A stretch of 64,000 bases of DNA, taken from contig JASAMV010003993.1 of assembly GCA_030248065.1 (NCBI GenBank), forward strand, positions 17,963-81,962. The letters are read 5' to 3'. Under the pieces are notes generated by a model, which ran no database searches, was not told the DNA's origin, and saw nothing but the letters and a program-made list of their open reading frames with translations. The DNA is from Rhynchonema sp. JSB1_4. Its lineage: Eukaryota; Nematoda; Chromadorea; Monhysterida; Xyalidae. Positions 45,540 to 59,600 of this stretch are shown here, piece after piece; positions within the stretch are counted from its first letter, which is position 1; each line of letters begins with the position of its first letter. A program made the translations under genes and the position numbers.

Positions 45540-48500
45540 TCATATGAATGAAGGCAGGTGCAGCATTGACTTACTGGTGCAACAGCTGGTCTGGGTCGGG
45601 TCGACCAAATTATCCTGATCGATCAGTTTGTGACAGAAACATGTCGGTTTGTTTTCGTTGGCGACTAAATGTTCCCTCAGTAACATCTGCATGAGATGAC
45701 AGCATTCACAGGAAGTAGCAGCAGTCACTTGCGTTTGTTGTTTCGCCACGCGCGTGCTGTTTTTCCCACGCAAACGCGACCACACACGTTTCAGCAGGCC
45801 AGCTGATGTTTCATTGTTAGCTTGCTGCTTGACGTGATGTGACACGAGCCGAATGGTGGACGTTGCTGTGCGCATCGGGTCCCTGTCTTGGACGAGACGT
45901 CGTCTTGCCGGTGGTTCGAGTGTGTGGTACTCCCGGTCGGCAGCTGGCCCGATCAATCCAGTGCCATGTTGTTGTAGATTCGACCACGATCCGGACCCGG
46001 TGGGTGCTGGTCTGAGGCCGGACAAAGGGGGCGGCAGTGGGGGTGACTCGAATGTTTGTTGTTGTTGTGCTGCTTGATGACGATTTGTGGTCGACAGGCA
46101 TAAACGACTCAGATCCACATAACGACTGTCATTGGGGATTTGTTCGTAAATGTGTTGCGCGTAAAGATCCTGGTCTGAGACAGGCGTGTGCGTTGAAGAT
46201 GAAAGACTGCTGTGATCCGACCTTGACAAGGAGTCACTAAGTGAGCGTGAATAGTCACTGCTGCTGCTTGTGCTTGACTCGGATAACAGACGCGGATAAT
46301 CACATAATTGTTTCCGTTGTTGAGGATGTTGATTATGGTATTTGAGTTGACGCATGTCTTTGTTCCTGGTCAGAGAACGGTTGGAAAGGCCAGGTCCCTG
46401 TCTGGACCGGGTTCGAAAACAGTCAGATGGGAACACATCCTCGAGCAGTTCGTTGGTCGGGTGCACTGCGTCCAACGTGTCGGAGCAAATGGATGCTGGC
46501 TGAAAAAAATATAAAAGGTTTGGTTTCCTTAGATGGAAAAGTCTTGTTGTTTACATTTTTTGATCTAAAAACCTGTTTCAGAGGCTCTTCATTTTCTACT
46601 TCTTCACATTATCCAATCTTCACGTTACGAAGTTGAAAAATCCTCTTTCCTTTGTTGTACCCAACCTCCTTGAAAACTATCAACAGACGAGAACACTTCC
46701 CCAAACAAATCATGTTGTATGTACTGTATGTGGTGCTGTTGATGCTATCTCTTGTTGTTATCGTTCACTCAGAGAGTCTCAGTTCATTGACTACACGCGA
46801 ACGTGATCATGGATTTATGTACTTTACATATGGAATTTCAATACTTTCCTCCGCGTGTGGTTTTGAAGTTGTTCAATGAATGGTCTTTCTCCATCTTTTG
46901 TTGTGTTTTCATCAGATCAATTTACCCAACCAGCAGTATATGAAAGACACTGTATAACTATAGTCTATTCAAACTCACTGGAGTGATACAAACTCGAAAA
47001 AAATGCGTCGGTCACACAAAAAAGTTTTCAAAAAATATCAGATGAACTTCTTCTTAAGAAGTTTGTTTACACATTACATGCATTTCATTGTCAAAAACGT
47101 GCATTCATTCCATGTTATTTACACACAAACGAACGCTGGATCGGTGGACACACGCCAAATTTCCAATTTTATGATAAATTCCGTCCCTGGTTGTGGTACA
47201 TCGCTGTCGTAGGTCAAGGATAAAATGCCTTAAAAGGATGTGCGGGGATAAAAAGCGTCCAAAATCGGTTGGATAAAAATGTCTGAGCAGATTTATGCGC
47301 AACGGATCAAAACGCACCGCTTTCCGTGTGCGCATAAATGAAAAGATGCTCGCTTCGCGCCAAGCGCGGTAATTATTTTCATATCAACTCGGGCCCACCG
47401 ACGCCGTTGTTTTCGTTGTATTGTATTTGTCGCAACGCCCGTTTATCACGACAATACGACGTTTAGTTGTCGATTTTAATAATTCAAATAAGACGCTTGA
47501 CATACTAATTTTGATAGATAGGTTAATCGTGTAATGGATAAGACGAAGAATTTGTTAACTTATGTAATCGACCGACCCCATTTGTTTGGAAAATTGAAAA
47601 TTTTGAGTAACGGACAAAATTTAGATTTCTTGAATTGGTTAAGGTTGGTTTCCCACGACTTAATTAAGAGACATCCGCGTTTTTTGCTCGTGTAATTTAA
47701 TTTGCAAAATAAACAAAACTCTCAACATGAAACAAAAAAATAGTCGTTTCGGAATATGCCTGCCGCCAAGGTCAAAAGGCAAATGGACTTAACCGTCGCC
47801 CCCTCCTTCTGTTTGTGGGCCGTTCATCTAATTTCCGTGGGATAATTCTTTTGACGGAAAACTTTGCTTGACGGGATTTTTTCAGAAATCATGTTGCAAA
47901 AAGTGTGTCAAAGGAAAGAGTTGAAAACTCTGACCAAGCCTACGTATAACGTAAAAACTTTGTAGTCTGGTTCAAACACAGAACTTTCTCACCAACTGCA
48001 TTAGTTACAAAACTACTACAAACCAAACTATCAAACGACAAACTGGTCAATGAGTCACGCATCGCATAGTAGAAACTTCTCATTTTTGTTTCAATGACCG
48101 TTGCAAAAGATTGACGTTGCGTATACCGACACGACCAAATATGAGTAAATTATGGAGTAGACGTGAATTTGAAGTAGAAAATTAAAATTGATGGCGATTG
48201 TAAGTTTCACTTTCAGTTAGAGTTGATGGATAAAAGAAACGCACGAAATAAGGGTCTGTCCCGTCCTGTTAGACTATAATCCTAAAGTTTGAGTATGATC
48301 AATGTGACATCACACACACCCACCACTCACTCGCAATCGCAAAATCACACTTCATGTGACGAGGTCTCTGATACGTACGGAAGTGTCAAATAGTGTTAGG
48401 TTACCATCGTTTGAAATTATGAAACGCTGCGCAAAAGTTACAGATCTCAAAGTTTGTACATGACACGCACCTGCAGTTGATCATCGTCATTGTCACACGC

Positions 48501-49213
48501 TTCGTCGTCATTGTCTAAGTCGGATGTCGGCTCCTGTCGCCTTTTCGATTCAGGCAATGCGGCGTGCAGCACACCACCGAACGCCAGCTCGTTGGCTGAT
48601 AGGAACAGACGATCGATGTCGGCCTCGCAGCTGAGTTTGAGTGATCGGGGAACCTGGAATAGAACATTTATGGCGAAAAGGTTCATGAAATGCACCGGCT
48701 GTCGTCAAACATTGGTGATCCAGTCTAATAGGAGCTGTCCTTTGCGTCTGTCTACATTTGCGGACATCCCCGATTTCGACCAGTGTAACAGCTGTTCGAA
48801 GTAACCTAACAAACAGCTGCTCGACATTGGTGGCATCAGTCAATCTCAAAACGATCTATGTAAATACAAAATACCAATGACCAAGACAATACCGCGGTCT
48901 CCAGACTTGATAACGGTCTTGATAACAATATTTGCCCCCCCACCATTACCTTCGAGTCCTTGTCCACGTCATGCGAGATCACCGATTCATTCCGTTGCCC
49001 GATACTACCGTAACCCGTACTATCGCTGAACAAACTGCTCACGCTCGGTTTAGACTCAAACCCGGTGCCTGTCGAAGTCGAGTCGTGATGGTGACGATTC
49101 AAGCTGCCGCCAAGCAGTTGTTGCCTGATTTGGCCTGATTTATCACGGTGAGGTGGTCGCTGGTGCGCCAGAGCCCGATCAGCCGTTGCGCATTTGTGCT
49201 TCAGCTGTAGCAT
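45540..49213 (-). CDS. Large Ser-rich intracellular protein of unknown function
   Basis: Exons 48950-49213, 48471-48653 and 45540-46499 join in phase 0 and give about 470 residues. The likely start is the ATG at 49213 (MLQLKHKCATADRALAHQ). The protein has no signal peptide or membrane span. It shows SVSSLFSDSTGYGSIGQRNE, an acidic stretch (DNDDEACDNDDDQLQ), a Ser-rich run (SSTSSSSDYSRSLSDS), Tyr motifs (DLYAQHIYEQI, REYHTLEP), a poly-Pro/Gln patch and a C-terminal Cys/His cluster (CECCHLMQMLL, CFCHKLI, CC). A donor-like A|GTAAGT at 45574 suggests more exons to the left; otherwise the frame stops at 45540. Ser-rich, Tyr-containing proteins of this kind are often signalling scaffolds, but no domain is recognised. 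Confidence 0.6.
46500..48470 (-). other. Large intron of the Ser-rich gene
   Basis: This segment of 1.97 kb lies between the CAG|GTGCGT donor (48470) and the TTTTTTTCAG acceptor (46500). No exon was read inside it. Confidence 0.5.
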
Positions 49214-52200
49214 TTCGAGTGGGGGCAAAATTGAAATAGATCTGGATAAATGAAGTTTGGTTTGGATAAATTACTCCAAAAGAAAAAAAATGAAAGACAG
49301 ATGGTTTTTTGTGACACGGTGATTGAGAACGGCAACACGGCGCAATATAATAAACGAAAAAAATTTATTGTTAATTTTCCATCATTTCAGATAATTGCAG
49401 CGGCCAGAAGGCATCGGAACAAAAAAAACGAAAATAAGAAAAGTGGATCCTTTGACAAACCGAAACGTCAAACCTGAACAATCTTAATCTCATATGCACA
49501 ACAATGAAACACGGAACATTTTGAATTTAGAAAAATGACATTGTTCCTATTTACTCACGTTGTAGCAACAGATGGCAGTTCAAAGTACGAGATATTGGAG
49601 ATAAGAGACACCCAAATGGATTTAATGGGCAAAACACGAGACGCGGCAGGGGGTTGAATGGGGGGCGAAAAATATAAATGTGTGCGCGAAGGTGGAGGGA
49701 AGACTCTTCTAATGTAATGCGAATTTAAACAGATCCGTGAACGTGGAAAAAGACGGAGGTTACAGGTGCCTGTAGATGTATAGGGAATTCAGATGGCGAC
49801 ATGATTTGATCAGATCAGTTCTTGGTGTTAGGTTTGGCCTTGGTGTATCAGGCAACATTCCCATCACTAAACTTGCAAAGTGCCATAAATTTATGCGAGA
49901 TTTGTTGTGCAACATGGGTTGGTTGGAGGTTAATCACGAAATCAGCCGTTAATGATCGGCTATAAACTGCGGAAAATTACCGTCATGAATCCAAGGATCG
50001 TTGTTATGATGCTGTTGGTGTGAGCGCGCGTGATAGTCTCTGCGTTTAGTGGCACATGTTGATTCTTGAAAAATCGCAATCGCTGATTAATTTTCTTCTT
50101 GTGAAAGCATTTACGTAGTTTCGGAACACGCTCAGGCTCAATATTTCGCATGATGCAAATCACTACGCACTAAACTGCAGATAAAAAACGGCCAAATGTG
50201 TAGCGCACAACAGTTCAGCCGCCTGTTACAAAATGAAACCATTTAGCAAAAATATACAGAAATCGTGTTAAAAACGCGTGCAATGTCACTGATACTACGT
50301 CCCAGATAAGGCCGTAATGTGGGTATGCAACAGTGAGGCACGAGGCACCTGATTTAGCAAGGTAAAGTGCAACCTAGGGTGTAGACCTGCGTGGTACGCC
50401 AAGTCCCTAGTTTTTCGACTGGATCGTTCACAAGGTTTCTGCGAGCGAACACAATCTGCTAAGCAGCAACGGTAGAATAAAACACCGACAGCGTGACAAG
50501 TGTCTGTGAGCACTAAAACCAAACTTCTCCACCGCAACCAAATGCACATGCGGCGTGTTGTGCGGCGGCAAAATAACAGCGCGACAAAACGGGTGAAAGT
50601 GCGCGAGCTACACACACTGGCGAAAATCATTGGTAGGTAAGTTCGTGGTTTTTCAAGGCAAAAGGTTAGATTACAGTATTGTCGAAAACAAGTGTGGTCT
50701 TGTAACCTTTGCCGTTCAGGGGACATAGCGCAAAATCAGAATTCAACCATGTCCCTGTTTTGGAGAAAGTGTGCTGAATCGATCCAATAAACACAGCAAT
50801 TGGGAGTGTTCACTGAGCAATACATACAACTGGTGCGGTGGTAGTGGTGGTGAGCGCTGTTGTTGTTGGTAAACGGCCTTGGGGTTTGGGTGGGCGGGAC
50901 TTGGGATTAGGCACTTGTGACGTTGTGAGGCTCGGGGTTTCTGCTGTTCAAGTATTCGTGGAGGGAACGAAGCAAGTAAGCTACTGAATTTCTGCCTGAA
51001 TAGCTTGGCCATACACGATGAACATCTGTACAAGTTTGTTGTTTGGAGCAAAGCAAAATACAAACGCTGCCAACCGCCTTCTCTCTGACCGAATTTAGAT
51101 GAACATGAAACTCAACACTTCAGAACACGTTTGCTCTTTGTTACTTTTTCATTTTTTTCGTGTTCAAAACTTCAAAGCAGCCACACACACACTCCCGCCA
51201 CACCAATACGCTGGACACTATGGGAAGTGCGAACTAACAAAATCCGAAAAAAAGAATCAGGAAAGACTGAATCATGTACTACATGTAGGTATATAACTTA
51301 GGAAGTTGCGAAAGGAGAGAATGGTCTCTGGAGGATTATGTAACACATCGAACGAAAAACTAGTACGATGGGAAACGCAACTGTTGATCATTACAACATG
51401 TGTAACGGAACGTGTGGCAAACTGAAGAAAACATTCGTGCAGTCATGCCACTATAGGACTGCACTACCACAATCTTTGTTCATCGTTTAACAACGTAAAA
51501 TGACAAGTAAACTCAGTGGTTTGGATTCAATCGGATCATAGCTCCGCCTCCAGCTGCTGTACATGATACAACCTTCAATATCAACGCATTTTATGATACA
51601 TGCTTCTAGATTTGATAATGTCACCAACGAATTTTGACCAGCGTAAGGTCAAGCTCGACTGTATATGGCATACAGCCTATACACGAATGAAAACGAATGA
51701 CTGTGGATTATGAATTATGATGAGCACACTAATGTAAAGGTTACCGACGGGCGTACACAGTTTGCGTGATCGGCACTGAAGTGGGCTTGAAAACAAGACT
51801 ATGTTTGCCGTGTGCACTCATCTAAGTTGCGCATGGCCAATGTGTGACATTTGCGCGTGCCCAAAATTTTTGTCCCAGTTTCTGTGTGACTGACACATTT
51901 TGACACACGGATCTTGAAGGCGTCATGAACGCAAGAATACATCAACAAACACGACGGGTGGCGCACCATTGCTGGAGTGCGAAATCGAAACTTATGAAAA
52001 CGCATGCGCCTTGCGCAGATTGCATCTAGTCTTACTTTTCGAAAATGGAACAACAATTTTTGAATTTCTGAAAACAATGACCCAATTCACACGCTTGCAA
52101 AACACCTTCTGCGTTTTTTTTTAAATGTTTCTCATCAGACTTGCTTTCAGATTGAGTGAAATTTATAAAAGTGCAAGCAAACTCCATTCACTCATTGCGC

Positions 52201-53107
52201 GTTGGTTGCAACATGTGTAGGAGAGAATGGCTGAGTAAACTGAAAATAAAAGGCTTCAAAACTTATTGTACGGTGCGATCTTATGTTTGTCACGGGTAAA
52301 TAGAAGTGAATAGCGGCATCTTGTGAAGCTCGATCTCTGAATCACATCGTTTTGTTTGCATATTGGGTCAAGCAGAACGAATTGCCTTCGGTTGAGTGCT
52401 TTTCACACACAACAAGCTTATGATTGCCAATGATTGCAACGTCAGGAATAATAAATAACTGAATACAGTCGGGATTATATGTCTTCAACGTTTAGCCGGT
52501 TTTTTCGTTTATACAAAAATCTAGACAACCATTTTTAAATTCAAAGTTCATAAAGAATAAAAGTGTCATGATCATAATTGCCGTAAATGCATCAAAGTTA
52601 GCAGCATTTCATTCAAGTGATCACATTTGGAAGGAACGTAATCGTTAAGTGTGTCGAAAGCAGCGGTAGACATCTGGGTTACTTGCGTGCACCCAGTCAA
52701 ACATCTTGTCGAAGAAAAACACAACGCATAAATAGACTGTCACTCGGCCGATTCCAACACCTCACTCTCTGAAATATAGAAATAACATTTTAGGTTTAAA
52801 TGTCGATTGGTTGCAAAGTGCACTGGGTGCTGTCCCGTGGACGTGCTTTGCACAAAAGATGATAGATCAGTAGCCTTGTGGGTACGCACGCATTGCGTTA
52901 GATCTGTAGACACAGTTTCGGCCCATAATGCCAGACTGCAAATTGTTATCAAAAGAGATCTGTGGTGACCGCTTATGTTTCACTCAACCTACAAAGTTGA
53001 GCTGGAGCATTCTCGGTTTATGGTGGTAACTACGGGCGCTTTTGCCATTGACAAGGCCCAGGGTGCCATTGCAGTCTGGAATTATGGGCCGAAACTGTAT
53101 CCACAGA
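49214..53107. other. Intergenic, no supported gene
   Basis: The open frames at 50295-50726 and 50743-51063 (-) have no splice-consistent neighbours; the second contains a Pro/Gln-rich stretch that might be an upstream exon of the Ser-rich gene. One copy of the foldback arm motif (GACCAGCGTAAGGTC) is at 51637. Nothing else was recognised. Confidence 0.4.
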
Positions 53108-53503
53108 TCACGGACGTAAAAGTTGTTTCGACGACCCAGCTTCACACCACTCTAAACGTTTCAAGCCACAATCCCAACTGACCCGTTGTCTTCTTGTGAT
53201 GAAATCAAATTGATCATTGAACACTGGGGAGAGATCTACAAGCGTTGCTGGTGAGCGGGACTCGCGTTTCACGAATCCGGGTCTGAGATGTCCTCTACCG
53301 GAAGTCAATGATCCTCCTCGAGCTGCCAGGTCCAGATCTTCTAAGCTTATTGTGAATTCGGCCTTTTTATTCGATTCAAACAACGGAGTTGGTGTTGCAC
53401 TGGTGCAATGAAACATCAGAAGATTTGAAATAACGATCATCATTGACACAGACGAAGACGACGCGTATTTAATCAAAATTGGCATGGTGCACAGCGCTGT
53501 CAC
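53108..53503 (-). CDS. Possible secreted peptide precursor (dibasic sites, C-x7-C motif)
   Basis: An uninterrupted frame of 131 codons. An inner Met (MMIVISNLLMFHCTSA) would give a signal peptide with cleavage near TSA. The rest has several processing-type sites: GHLRPGFVKR, DFITRRQR and GLKR, and a small Cys loop WDCGLKRLEWC. No known neuropeptide family matches. The TGATGTTTCATTG inside the signal region (53409-53418 on +) is the dispersed 10-mer, so an intron edge could lie there and change the N-terminus. The evidence is composition and layout only. Confidence 0.35.
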   Translation of the reverse strand: MTALCTMPILIKYASSSSVSMMIVISNLLMFHCTSATPTPLFESNKKAEFTISLEDLDLAARGGSLTSGRGHLRPGFVKRESRSPATLVDLSPVFNDQFDFITRRQRVSWDCGLKRLEWCEAGSSKQLLRP

Positions 53504-56500
53504 AGCGATATCGTATAGTTTGTTGACGATAGTAATCTAAAAAGGCAAGTTTTTCTTGATATGTGCAACGAATCTGGCCAGAGCAACACTGAACACTTTT
53601 TTGCCAACCGCGCGTTCCCTATTATTTATCTCCAAATGGATGTTGCTTGCGTCAGCTGCGTGCGCCCACTTTGTGTTCTCGAACCACGTGTTCCCAAACC
53701 CACTCACAAGTTGGCGTGGGATTATAGGCACGTATAGTGAGATGAACTTAGGTTGTTTTTGGCTGATGCAATTGTCGTTGAAGCAACGGCACACGGGCGT
53801 GCGGGTTGCAACGGACGACACATTACATTTTTACCTATTCCAAGATCTAAATTTCGCAAGCTAAGTGAACGACCATCATTTGACAAAAACAGGCCCGCTG
53901 CACCGTTCGTCAACCACAAAAGAATTAGCTGGTTTGAAACAGTGGTTGAGAATCACTTATAAGCCTGGACTGCCAAATGAGCACGCAGGCGATGTGCGCG
54001 GCTTAAAATCAGTTAACTTATATTTTACCAAAAAGAGCTAAACCTAAACTTAACGAGTGTTTAAAAAAGCTAAAATGGTGTGTACGGGTGTCTGTTGGCT
54101 CGCATACGCCGACAAAAAGCGACACGTGGTCTCCATAAACACGAGCGGGGATGACAATTAAGAGTGAGTAGGGGGATTGCGCCCAAACAAATCGCTCGAT
54201 ATCGTTAATGGGACCACGTGCCAAAGGCCGTTTTGTGGTACGGAAGCAGAGTGATTCACCCGTTACGAACATTGAAACTGAAATTTAGTTTTACGCGGTG
54301 ATACACAAGCCAAGTCATCCAGCATTTGAGCCATGATTGGTCAACATGACATAGACGCGCGAGTTTTCGATGCCCGCTTTAAGCTTAAAAAAGACGTCTG
54401 CTAAACACAATGCAGAACTGACTTACATGAGGTTCTAGTTGCTTGCAATGCTTTAGCATTTTGCTTGTAATTTTCCCACTTGATTCATCGATAGTAAACA
54501 TGAGAGCAGAGGAGAGCTGTTCAAAGTCATCTCGCTGACGCATGCATACACAATGTGCTTCACAATTAATGTTTGTTCCATTGAATCAGAAGAATCATAC
54601 ATGGATCATTCCATTTCCACAGAGACATTTGTTAATGGGCCACCTACCTGACGCGATGGTTCAGTAAACAATGTGTGTTCCAGACAAAAAAACAGTTCTG
54701 CGGGGTCGTTGTGGTATCAAGGTCACGCTCAAATACCGCGGACGTTAAATAGAAAAGCCGACCGTGGAGGGCAACCGCCCACACAAGGCGTTGGTATGTA
54801 ATTGATTTTCGCTTTTAATTTTGGACAACCGAAATGAGGCCGTTTGACAACAATTTTTAATTTGATGGGAAGCATGTTTAATGATGCGGTAGGTACAACA
54901 CGATAACCGACCCCGCAACCACGAGCTGTGTACACGGCGTGGGCTTCAATAGCAGAGTCACATTAACGGTGGAAGGGACATTGTAATAGGCTAATTTAAC
55001 GAAAGTGCACCGTTGTTTGAAGACGAAAGATATAGCAGGCGGGCAACTTACGACGTAACGATTATGAATGTTGCGTCATAATGGCTTGTGAGTGGGCAGA
55101 TAAATAATTATCCAAGGAAGTAAAAGTATACCAGAACGTCACAAAAAGAAATGCGTACACCTTTACCGGAGGTTTCCACATGGAGCCCCAAGCTGCGTGA
55201 TTACAAACGCAAGTTCCATCTCGCTTGGATATGTATGTAAATGAAAAGCTCCGGCATCATCGAGGACACTTAAAAATTTTGCCGCGGAATGGGATGACAA
55301 ATGATACCGCTCTAATCTGAATTTGCGAAGACTTTTTTCTACTTGAACGTCAGGAAGACTGAACGTCGTGTAGGACCACCCAGCTCGTCTGCTGCTCAGG
55401 TGCGGGAAGGAGACTAAGAAACCGCATAAATGTTATATGTGCAGTGTCCAAATTTAGAACACAAAACGCACACAGATGTAATGGCTTTGCAGCGCTTAGT
55501 ACCAAACGTCACGAGATCAATGAAAATATAAAAAGAGCATACTGTATTTAAAGTTGAATTATTTGGTAGGGAGGCAGAATTTTGGTCGAAGCGGACAGAC
55601 GGGCATTTTGTGTCCAGAGGGTCTGCGGGTATAAGGTCTGATCCCAGTGGGATGCCGAAGTCGGGCGACTAGTGCTCACGTCAAGGACTATATCTCGTTA
55701 CGTGGTGCCTGTGATGTTTCATTTGACCAAAGAACAAGCCTAAGCAACGGCGGATCCAGCTTTTGGCCATTAGCTTCTGGACATAAAATGCGACAACGGC
55801 GGATCTTCCTTTTTCTTCTTCCTTCCGAAACGGTGCCCCCTTCAGGGGCCAATCTGACTAAAGCGGGCCATGGCTACTGTGCCCCCTGTATCCACCCTTG
55901 AGCTTGAACCTGCTACAATAAACCAAAGCTTAAAAAAATTTGCATCAGGTTGTTGGCTAGTGCGGCGTTTCCCAAAAACTGGCTGGCCACTGGCTTTTGG
56001 TTTGCAAGTGGTTGACATCCTATCGGGATCAGACAGAAAGTAAAGTGTTGCCTGATTGTGGCCAGAAAGCGGCATTAGACATGATGATGTTGCTGGCAAG
56101 TTATCGTGTATACGAGTACAAGGATAAATGACTCTGACCAGATTGACAAATAAAGTAAAAACAACAAAAAAAAGACTCGAAATGCTCGAATCAGTGTTGA
56201 TATTGGTCGCACAATGACTTTATAAGAAATGGTCAAATTGTTTTTCCTGATTCGTAAAGAGGGAAAGTGACGGGGTGGTGACGTTGCGTTGCGTGATCGC
56301 ACACAAAGCATGTAGTAAAGAGAATGTTTCAGACCTGCGGCAACGTGGTTGATCTGCTAGATTATTTTCAGCTGAAAATGTTTTGTGAGAATCACAAATA
56401 GCACAGTGGTTAAGAGTGACTGAACGTGAAAATCAGGATTCATTTGATGAATTCTTATATGGTCATTGTGCGACCAATATACAAATTCATGCCATCAAAA

Positions 56501-56612
56501 AGGAATGAAGTTTTGGCCAGTGATCATCACTTTCCTGTTGCTTACATTTCACACATTTAGCACCGTTCCTATTTCTGCTACTTTCAATACTTTCCCACCG
56601 CTTCGTATCAGT
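53504..56612. other. Intergenic, repeat-bearing
   Basis: No supported gene. The segment has a 60-base repeat at 55372-55431 shared with 61679-61738, one copy of the 10-mer at 55712, and a GGCGGATCCAGCTTTTGG / GGCGGATCTTCC duplication at 55749-55808 that resembles degraded transposon sequence. Confidence 0.4.
55372..55431 (+). repeat. 60-bp repeat shared with 61679-61738
   Basis: AGGACCACCCAGCTCGTCTG through GACTAAGAAACCGCATAAAT recurs at 61679-61738 with a single visible difference (CATAAAT against CACAAAT). High identity suggests a recently active element. Confidence 0.65.
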
Positions 56613-59600
56613 ATGGCCGAAAGCACCAAGGCATTGGTGGCAGTGCCCGACGCTTACAAGCGCGAGCAGGTTGGGCAGCTGATGCGTGCCACCGAATACG
56701 CCGAATCCGATGAGACGCAGAAAGTGAAGTGGTCAAGACTGATGGGGCAAGTGCTTCGCTGCGAAAAGGCGCATCCGGTAACGTTGCAAGCACTTTTGTA
56801 ACATGTCTTCCAGCCTTTTATAACCACATGAATATAACCTGTTTCAACACAGCTGAGCTCGCCCCGGCAGGAACAAATGGTGCCGATCTACAGCACTCGG
56901 AAGTTAGAGTGAGTAATCATGCAGAAAGTGAAATTGCAACATTCGGTCGCACCCTGGAATTCTTGTTTTACAGCGTCTTCTACAACACAATCACCAACAA
57001 ATCATCTTCGAGCCTGTACATGCTGGACATGGACTACACCCTGAAAACCAGTGCGTATAAACCCTTTTATTCTGGCCGATTTCGATTAGCAAACTACCCA
57101 TGTAGATCGCACTCGGAGCGGATCGAGCTTGGTTGCGTGACATTCTGTATGTATTTTTAGGTATGTCATGAGAGATACTATTGCCACGAATTTCGACCAA
57201 GTTAAAAGTTGTTATAGTCTGTTGATTATATTTCGACATAGTGTATAAGCCCATGTTTGGAGCGGGCTGGGTCGACGCCATTCTAAATGAATGTTTCAAG
57301 CATTGCTAACTCAGGCAAAAGACCGATTGAACATTGCTTGCCGCGTGGCGCAAAACACGTGGCCTGTCATCGTTCAATGGCTCTGCGAATGAGTTGGCAA
57401 TGCCTGAAACATTCATTTAGAATGGCGTTGACCCAGCCCGCTCCAAACATAGCTGAATGGCAGCACTATCCTTTCAGATTACACGGCCGATTACCTGTGC
57501 ACAATCCACCACATATCCATATGAGCTATCTGCTGTCAAACTTGGGCTATAGTCGCATCATTGACACAACCGATAAACCGTTCCAGTACGACGGCTCCAT
57601 GAATTTGGAGTCAGTTTTGTTTCGATCGAGAGGACTACCAGCTCAACTCTGTGCACCACAACATTCGTTCTCTTCAGCGCGTTCACCTATGATCGTAACT
57701 ACGGAAATCTGGTACAGATGGACGCCCTGGGCCATGTCAGAGTGGGCCTGCATGGCAGACGATTGCTGACCAAGCTAGTTTATGCATTTGTATCCACATA
57801 ATGTAGCTCCTATGCATGGTTGATCATTTGGGTCCACTGAAGGAATTGTTATTCAGACCCGATTACGACGCTCAATATCCGCTCGGAGGTCGCATCAGTA
57901 ACGCGCGTTGCTACATGAGCAAGTATGATCGGGTGCCCGTGCACATGCTCACTGACATTATCACCCGTCTGGAGGAGCGCTACAAAATGTTTGTTTTTTA
58001 GACAATGAGCTTTGTTGGTTGCTTGTTTTGACAGAAAGCTTACCATTGCTGCCCCGAGTTCCAATGCGTCGCTTCGGACTATTTTCAAAAACAATTCCCA
58101 GGTCCAACGACCAGAAGGGCGTGATTATCCAAGTGGACGAGAATGCACCGCAAAGTGTGCTCACTTACGAGTCAATGTGCGACGACGTGGATAAATCTGT
58201 GCACTGGACGCACTCGCCAAACGTGTGTACTATTGTATGACTCAATTTTTTTTGCGGTAAACATGTCGAAGTCAAAGATCACACCCAAAATGCCACAATA
58301 TTCTAATTCAGTTCAGCTTCAAACGAACCGTGCAGGCACAAGTTGGGAAGTTCGTAGTGAAAGATCCGTTGTTGTCTGAAACGTTGAGTAACGCGCACAA
58401 GTGGGAGGACCACAAGCGAAAGAAGCCGGGTCTGGCGACGAACAGTGACGACAAATACACCAAGGCTTGTCAATTGCAAAATCGTGTTTACGACTCACGC
58501 CTCCGTTTTGCGAATGCACTCTGATTCGCAACTTGAGCATCCAAACCAGTTCCCATTATGGATGGTGTTGGTGTTATTGGATTGAAAGCTACATATGTAT
58601 AGTCTGTGAGATATTTCACAAGTATACCCCCCATCCTGGGCGGCCCCAACAAGCATTGCTAACTCAGGCAAAAGACCGATTGAACATTGCTTGCCGCGTG
58701 GCGCAAAAACACGTGGCCTGTCATCGCACAGCACCAACAATGTTCAAGGCTCTGCGAATAGTTGGCAATGCCTGAAAAAAATTGAAAGCTATGTACCATG
58801 TAATGGGGCCTGTATGTTATCATAAACTGCGTTCCGTTCAATTGCAGGCCATTTTGTCATACGCACTGGGCCCGGACTGGGTCAAAAAATTCTCATTTGT
58901 GGTTGTGGACGCCAACAAGCCAGATTGGTTCCACTCAAAGCGCAAGTTTCGCTTCGTAGATGCAGACGGCGTGACGGTGCCGGGGGACGTCGACAAAATG
59001 GTGCCCGAATCAACCTATTCCGGAGGTTTGTGTTCTATCACGTTCAGCCTGACGTTTCTTATAATGAGTGGGTTTTGGGCTTATTGTACTGTCGTCAACT
59101 TAGATCGTCAACTCTTGTCGTCAACTGCCATGAATTGCTCGCGCTCATTTAGGGCTGCTTGGGTTGACGACGAGGTTACCATTAACCGGGTTTTGGGGCT
59201 GCGCCAATCCGTTCACGCGACGTAAAGGATTCCATTCTTAAGTAACGGCAAAGAGTATTCCCAACTTACAGTATTAATGGTACGATGTATACAATAACTA
59301 ATGAATAAAATGTAGAAAATCGCCACCCGACGAACTGGTCATAATAAAACGGGGAGCACTTGGCTCCATTCCACGTTTTTGCTGCCCTCACATTGCTACA
59401 TGACTTGCAGGATCGCTGGCTGAATTGATCGGTCAACTCAATCTGACTCAACCGGTGACATTCATTGGTGATCACCTGAAAAACGACATCGAAGCGGCAA
59501 AATCGGTAAACTTAAAATCAAATCACTCACTTATGAATCTGGACACACTCAAATTGAAGGTCGGCTGCTACACATTTTTGGTGTCGCATGACTTGGTGGA

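Noticed and set aside
50295..51063. Two adjacent - frames of 143 and 106 codons
   Set aside because: Cys/Arg-rich and Pro/Gln-rich composition without matching splice phases; at most an unproven upstream exon of the Ser-rich gene.
53556..53864. 102-codon + frame and overlapping - frames at 53537-53919
   Set aside because: Checked for retroelement coding; no reverse transcriptase or integrase motif was seen.
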